A model generated the notes under the pieces. That model had not been told where the DNA came from and did no database searches. It worked only from the letters and a program-made list of their open reading frames with translations. This document shows positions 61,005 to 64,000 of a stretch of DNA of 64,000 bases, piece after piece. A program made the position numbers and the translations under genes. Each line of letters opens with the position of its first letter. Position 1 is the stretch's first letter. The DNA lies in contig CAZOOK010000029.1 of the NCBI GenBank assembly GCA_964581385.1, positions 1 to 64,000 on the forward strand, read 5' to 3'. This DNA comes from CAZOOK01 sp964581385 (GTDB taxonomy: Bacteria > Pseudomonadota > Gammaproteobacteria > Nevskiales > Nevskiaceae).

Positions 61005-62348
61005 TCAGGAACGCACCGCGCCTGCGCCGCCGGGAGACTTCAAGTTCGCCTTCTTCAGCAAACCCTCGTATTGATGGGACATCACATGCGCCTGCAGCTG
61101 CGCCATGAAGTCCATGACAACCACCACCGTGATCATTAGCGAGGTACCGCCAAACGAAAACGGGACATGGAAATAATTGATGAAGATTTCCGGCAGCAAA
61201 CATACGATCGAAACGTATAGGGCGCCGGCAACCGTCAGCCGCGTCAATACCTGATCGATATACTCGGCCGTCTTGATGCCGGGCCGAACGCCCGGGACGA
61301 ACGCGCCGGACTTTTTCAAGTTTTCCGCAGTCTCGCGGGAATCGAATACGAGAGCGGTGTAGAAGAACGAGAAGAAAATAATCAGCACTGCGTACAACAA
61401 GGTATACAAGGCCTGGCCGGGCGATAGCGCATTGACGATCTGTTGCATGAAACCGCTGCTGCCCTCGTCCCCAAAAAAACGGACGATCGACGCCGGGAAC
61501 AGAATGAGGCTCGAGGCGAAAATCGGCGGGATGACGCCGGACATATTGAGCTTGAGCGGCAAATGTTGCGTCTGCGCAGCATATAGCTTGCGCCCCTGCT
61601 GGCGGCGGGCGTGGTGGATCGGAATGCGGCGTTGCGCACGCTCGACGAATACAACGAATGCGGTGACCCCTACGACCAACGCGGCGATCGGAACCAGCAA
61701 AAATCCATTCAGCGAACCCTCGCTGACGAGCTGCGCGGTCGCACCGATCGCGCGCGGCATACCGGCGACAATACCCGTGAAAATAATCATCGACATACCG
61801 TTGCCGATGCCACGCTCGGTGATCTGCTCGCCGAGCCACATCAGAAACATCGTCCCGGTCACCAGCGATATGGTTGACGTGAAAATGAATCCGAAGCCCG
61901 GCGCCAGCGCGATTCCCTGTTTATTCAGTGCGATCGCCGCACCCGCCGACTGGAAAATCGACAACGCCAGGGTACTGTAACGGGTGTACTTGGTCAGCTT
62001 GCGGCGGCCCGCATCGCCTTCCTTGCGCAACTCCTTGAGTTGCGGCAGCACGGTCGCCATCAGCTGCACGATGATCGACGCCGAGATATATGGCATCACG
62101 CCCAGTGCGAAGATCGATAGACGATGCAACGCGCCGCCCGAGAACATGTTGAACATGTCCAGGATCGTGCCTTTCTGCTGATCGAAAAGCTGAGTCAGCT
62201 TAGCGGGATCCACACCAGGAACCGGAATGAACGATCCGATGCGGTAAACGATGAGCGCACCGACCAGGAACAGCAGCCGACGACGAACCTCCCCGAGCTT
62301 GGAGAGATCCGGCACCATGCCGCGATTGCTGGCCTGCAGATTCGCCAT
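61005..62348 (-). CDS. secY: Protein translocase subunit SecY
   Basis: SecY, 447 residues, the ten-helix channel of the Sec translocon. Recognisable parts are the FDQQKGTILDMFNMFSGGALHR plug region, GMSMIIFTGIVAG, HLPLKLNMSGVIPPIFASS and the cytosolic C5 loop ENLKKSGAFVPGVRPG. It follows rplO by 13 bases. The C-terminal tail is longer and more basic than some, but within family range. Confidence 0.98.
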   Translation of the reverse strand: MANLQASNRGMVPDLSKLGEVRRRLLFLVGALIVYRIGSFIPVPGVDPAKLTQLFDQQKGTILDMFNMFSGGALHRLSIFALGVMPYISASIIVQLMATVLPQLKELRKEGDAGRRKLTKYTRYSTLALSIFQSAGAAIALNKQGIALAPGFGFIFTSTISLVTGTMFLMWLGEQITERGIGNGMSMIIFTGIVAGMPRAIGATAQLVSEGSLNGFLLVPIAALVVGVTAFVVFVERAQRRIPIHHARRQQGRKLYAAQTQHLPLKLNMSGVIPPIFASSLILFPASIVRFFGDEGSSGFMQQIVNALSPGQALYTLLYAVLIIFFSFFYTALVFDSRETAENLKKSGAFVPGVRPGIKTAEYIDQVLTRLTVAGALYVSIVCLLPEIFINYFHVPFSFGGTSLMITVVVVMDFMAQLQAHVMSHQYEGLLKKANLKSPGGAGAVRS

Positions 62349-62361
62349 CGAAATATTGCGA

Positions 62362-62799
62362 CTACTCTGCGATCGAGCCGCCGGCCGCGAGCACCAGCTC
62401 GCGCGCGCCCTTGGTCACGTTGACGCCCTTCAGCACAACTTTGCGGGTCAGCGTACCGGACTTGATGACCTTTGCCTGCTCGGTTTGCGCCGGAATGACG
62501 CCTGCCTTCTTGAGAACCGCAAGATCGATCTCAATTTCGCTGAGCTTCTGCAAATCGGAGAGGCGCACTTCGGCGCTTAGCTTGGCCAGCGCTGAACTGA
62601 ACCCGCGCTTCGGCAGGCGACGCTGGATCGGCATTTGGCCGCCCTCGAAGCCGATCTTGCCACGACCGCCCTTGCGCGCACGCTGACCCTTATGCCCGCG
62701 CCCAGCGGTCTTGCCCATGCCGGAACCGATACCACGGCCAACACGAACGCGAACCGTCTTGGAACCCTTAGCAGGCTTGATTGTGTTCAGTTTCATCAT
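62362..62799 (-). CDS. rplO: 50S ribosomal protein L15
   Basis: L15, 145 residues, with MKLNTIKPAKGSKTVRVRVGRGIGSG, the Gly-rich GRGHKGQRARKGG segment and GQMPIQRRLPKRGF. The gap to rpmD is 144 bases, unusually wide for this pair, and holds inverted repeats. Confidence 0.98.
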   Translation of the reverse strand: MMKLNTIKPAKGSKTVRVRVGRGIGSGMGKTAGRGHKGQRARKGGRGKIGFEGGQMPIQRRLPKRGFSSALAKLSAEVRLSDLQKLSEIEIDLAVLKKAGVIPAQTEQAKVIKSGTLTRKVVLKGVNVTKGARELVLAAGGSIAE

Positions 62800-62851
62800 G
62801 ACATCGCTCTCGAATTTGCTGGTGAGGGGTGGGGTCGGCCGCGATCACACC

Positions 62852-62935
62852 CTGTAAAGTCGCCCGCTGTATCCGCTGTGAGAAAAAACTGGAAGGCTCC
62901 GGTTCCCTCACAGCGCCGAAGGCGCGACCTTACAG
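62852..62935. repeat. Nested inverted repeat in the rpmD-rplO spacer
   Basis: The outer arms CTGTAAAGTCGC (62852-62863) and GCGACCTTACAG (62924-62935) pair with one mismatch. The inner arms CGCTGTGAG (62874-62882) and CTCACAGCG (62907-62915) pair perfectly. The spacer between rpmD and rplO would be only a few bases in most spc operons. This may be a small inserted element or a regulatory mRNA hairpin. Confidence 0.7.
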
Positions 62936-62943
62936 CTCGCGCC

Positions 62944-63135
62944 TCACGCTTCTTCCACTTTCAGCATGAAACCAATCTTGCGGACCATGCCGAGATTCTC
63001 CGGCGTAGCGGCCACTTCGACGGTCTGATAGACCCGGCGCAGGCCGAGGCCGCGCACGCAATCCCGATGGGCCTTCAGACGGCCGAAGGGGCTGCGGACC
63101 AGCGTGAGCTTGAGCTGTTTGGCTTGAGACATCAC
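62944..63135 (-). CDS. rpmD: 50S ribosomal protein L30
   Basis: L30, 63 residues, with LKLTLVRSPFGRLKAHRDCVRGLGLRRVYQTVEV, its conserved short fold. An extra Met at the start (MMSQ) makes the exact start uncertain by one codon. It lies 9 bases after rpsE. Confidence 0.97.
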   Translation of the reverse strand: MMSQAKQLKLTLVRSPFGRLKAHRDCVRGLGLRRVYQTVEVAATPENLGMVRKIGFMLKVEEA

Positions 63136-63144
63136 CGCTCTCCC

Positions 63145-63666
63145 TTAGGCGCCGAGGATTTCTTCGACCGTCTTGCCACGCTTGGCGGCAATTTCGGACG
63201 GAAGGTTCATACCTTTCAGCGCATCCATGGTGGCGCGCACGACGTTAATCGCATTGCGCGAGCCGAATGACTTGGCGAGCACATTCTGCACACCGGCCAC
63301 CTCGAATACCGCGCGCATCGCACCACCGGCGATGACACCGGTACCGTCCGATGCTGGGCGCATAAACACCTTCGTCGAACCGTGCGTACCCCAAATCTCG
63401 TGCTGCAGGGTCATGCCCTTCAGCGGTACCGCGATCATGTTCTTGCGCGCCCGTTCCATCGCCTTCTGGATTGCGACCGGAACTTCGCGTGCTTTGCCAT
63501 AACCGAAGCCGACGCGACCAGCGCCGTCACCAACTACGGTCAGGGCCGCGAACGCAAACTGCTTGCCTCCTTTGACCGTCTTGGAGACGCGGTTCACCGC
63601 GACAAGCTTCTCTTTGAAATCGCCGCCGCTTTGAACGTCGTCGAACTGCGCTGGGTTATTAGCCAT
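63145..63666 (-). CDS. rpsE: 30S ribosomal protein S5
   Basis: S5, 173 residues. Conserved parts are LVAVNRVSKTVKGGKQFAFAALTVVGDGAGRVGFGYGKAREVP in the N-terminal half and PASDGTGVIAGGAMRAVFEVAGV. It contributes to translational accuracy. It lies 3 bases after rplR. Confidence 0.98.
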   Translation of the reverse strand: MANNPAQFDDVQSGGDFKEKLVAVNRVSKTVKGGKQFAFAALTVVGDGAGRVGFGYGKAREVPVAIQKAMERARKNMIAVPLKGMTLQHEIWGTHGSTKVFMRPASDGTGVIAGGAMRAVFEVAGVQNVLAKSFGSRNAINVVRATMDALKGMNLPSEIAAKRGKTVEEILGA

Positions 63667-63669
63667 CTC

Positions 63670-64000
63670 TTAAAACTCCAGACCGCTTTCGCGCGCGGCA
63701 TCCGCCAACGCCTTGATACGCCCGTGATATTTAAATCCGGAACGATCGAATGCAACCTTGTTGACACCGGCAGCTTTAGCACGCTCAGCGAGCGTCTGCC
63801 CGACTTTCTTCGCCGCCTCAACGTTGCCGGTGCTACCGAGTCCGTCCGCTACTGCTTTTTCCACGGTCGACGCCGCAACCACAGTACTCCCGCCGTCGGC
63901 GGCGATGATCTGTGCGTAGATGTGTTGCGGTGTACGGTGCACGGCCAGGCGATAGACGCCCAACTCGCGGATTTTGGCGCGTGTACGGCGCGCACGCCGC
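63670..64000 (-). CDS. rplR: 50S ribosomal protein L18 (5' end beyond the window)
   Basis: L18, cut at the window edge. Visible residues run from a basic RRARRTRAKIREL segment through GVYRLAVHRTPQHIYAQII to the C-terminal AFDRSGFKYHGRIKALADAARESGLEF. The true start is outside the window; the TTG at 63963 is an internal Leu codon (IREL-GVYR), not the start. Confidence 0.97.
   Translation of the reverse strand, partial: RRARRTRAKIRELGVYRLAVHRTPQHIYAQIIAADGGSTVVAASTVEKAVADGLGSTGNVEAAKKVGQTLAERAKAAGVNKVAFDRSGFKYHGRIKALADAARESGLEF

Noticed and set aside
60865..61839. A 324-codon frame in another register of the minus strand across secY
   Set aside because: secY itself is unmistakable there; the alternative product is Arg/Gly-rich and unrelated to any family.
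1..64000. CRISPR array, complete prophage, integrase or plasmid origin
   Set aside because: No regular spaced direct repeats and no phage or replication genes were seen.

Overview
The window is a stretch of chromosome from a high-GC, Gram-negative proteobacterium, most likely a gammaproteobacterium. Three things point there: the block pilW-rodZ-hisS-yfgM-like-bamB-der next to rlmN and ndk, a complete Mla outer-membrane lipid system, and several outer-membrane lipoproteins. An indirect GatCAB amidotransferase operon (absent from enterics), sedolisin, acyl-CoA and TonB-receptor genes suggest a relative of Xanthomonadales, Nevskiales or Steroidobacteraceae. That placement is inference; no 16S gene is present. 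One run of 10 N marks a scaffold join, so this is a draft assembly.

Layout. 0-6 kb (minus): gatC-gatA-gatB, a crotonase, hslO, a small SET-domain protein and a low-GC membrane protein, closely packed. 6-15 kb (plus): the elongasome cluster mreB-mreC-mreD-mrdA-rodA-mltB-rlpA-dacC, which builds and trims side-wall peptidoglycan. 15-18.4 kb: GNAT acetyltransferase, lipB and a secreted sedolisin-type protease. 18.6-22.7 kb: mlaF-mlaE-mlaD-mlaC-mlaB-mlaA. A 266-bp inverted-repeat element sits between mlaE and mlaD, and mlaE carries the N gap. 23-29 kb: tRNA-Ser(CGA), mltF, a thioredoxin-like ferredoxin, a DUF481 porin-like protein, a GlcF-like Fe-S protein, a GST, an alpha/beta hydrolase and a free-standing gene for a 24-residue Lys/Ala protein. 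29-34 kb (minus): dusB, acyl-CoA dehydrogenase, acyl-CoA-binding protein, an RRM protein and rhlE. 34-37.8 kb (plus): small lipoproteins, an MFS transporter and a BamE-like protein. 37.8-50 kb (minus): der, bamB, yfgM-like, hisS, rodZ, pilW, rlmN, ndk, iscA, a divergent iscU, two tandem cysteine desulfurase genes and cysE. 50-58 kb: an orphan peptide-binding protein, an EamA transporter, then a GC-poorer block with a TonB-dependent receptor and a TPR-sulfotransferase. 58-64 kb (minus): the alpha operon and the end of the spc operon (rplR to rplQ).

The genes form functional blocks. Envelope building dominates (Rod complex, Mla, BamB, lytic transglycosylases). Cysteine synthesis feeds sulfur mobilisation (cysE, two desulfurases, scaffold, IscA). 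The ribosomal cluster is standard apart from a hairpin-containing spacer between rpmD and rplO. The most notable points are: the element in the mla operon with its reconstructable insertion site; the N gap, which looks like a 3-bp contig overlap; the tandem desulfurases beside a scaffold lacking the first cluster cysteine; the stand-alone Lys/Ala micro-protein gene; and the TonB receptor/sulfotransferase pair.
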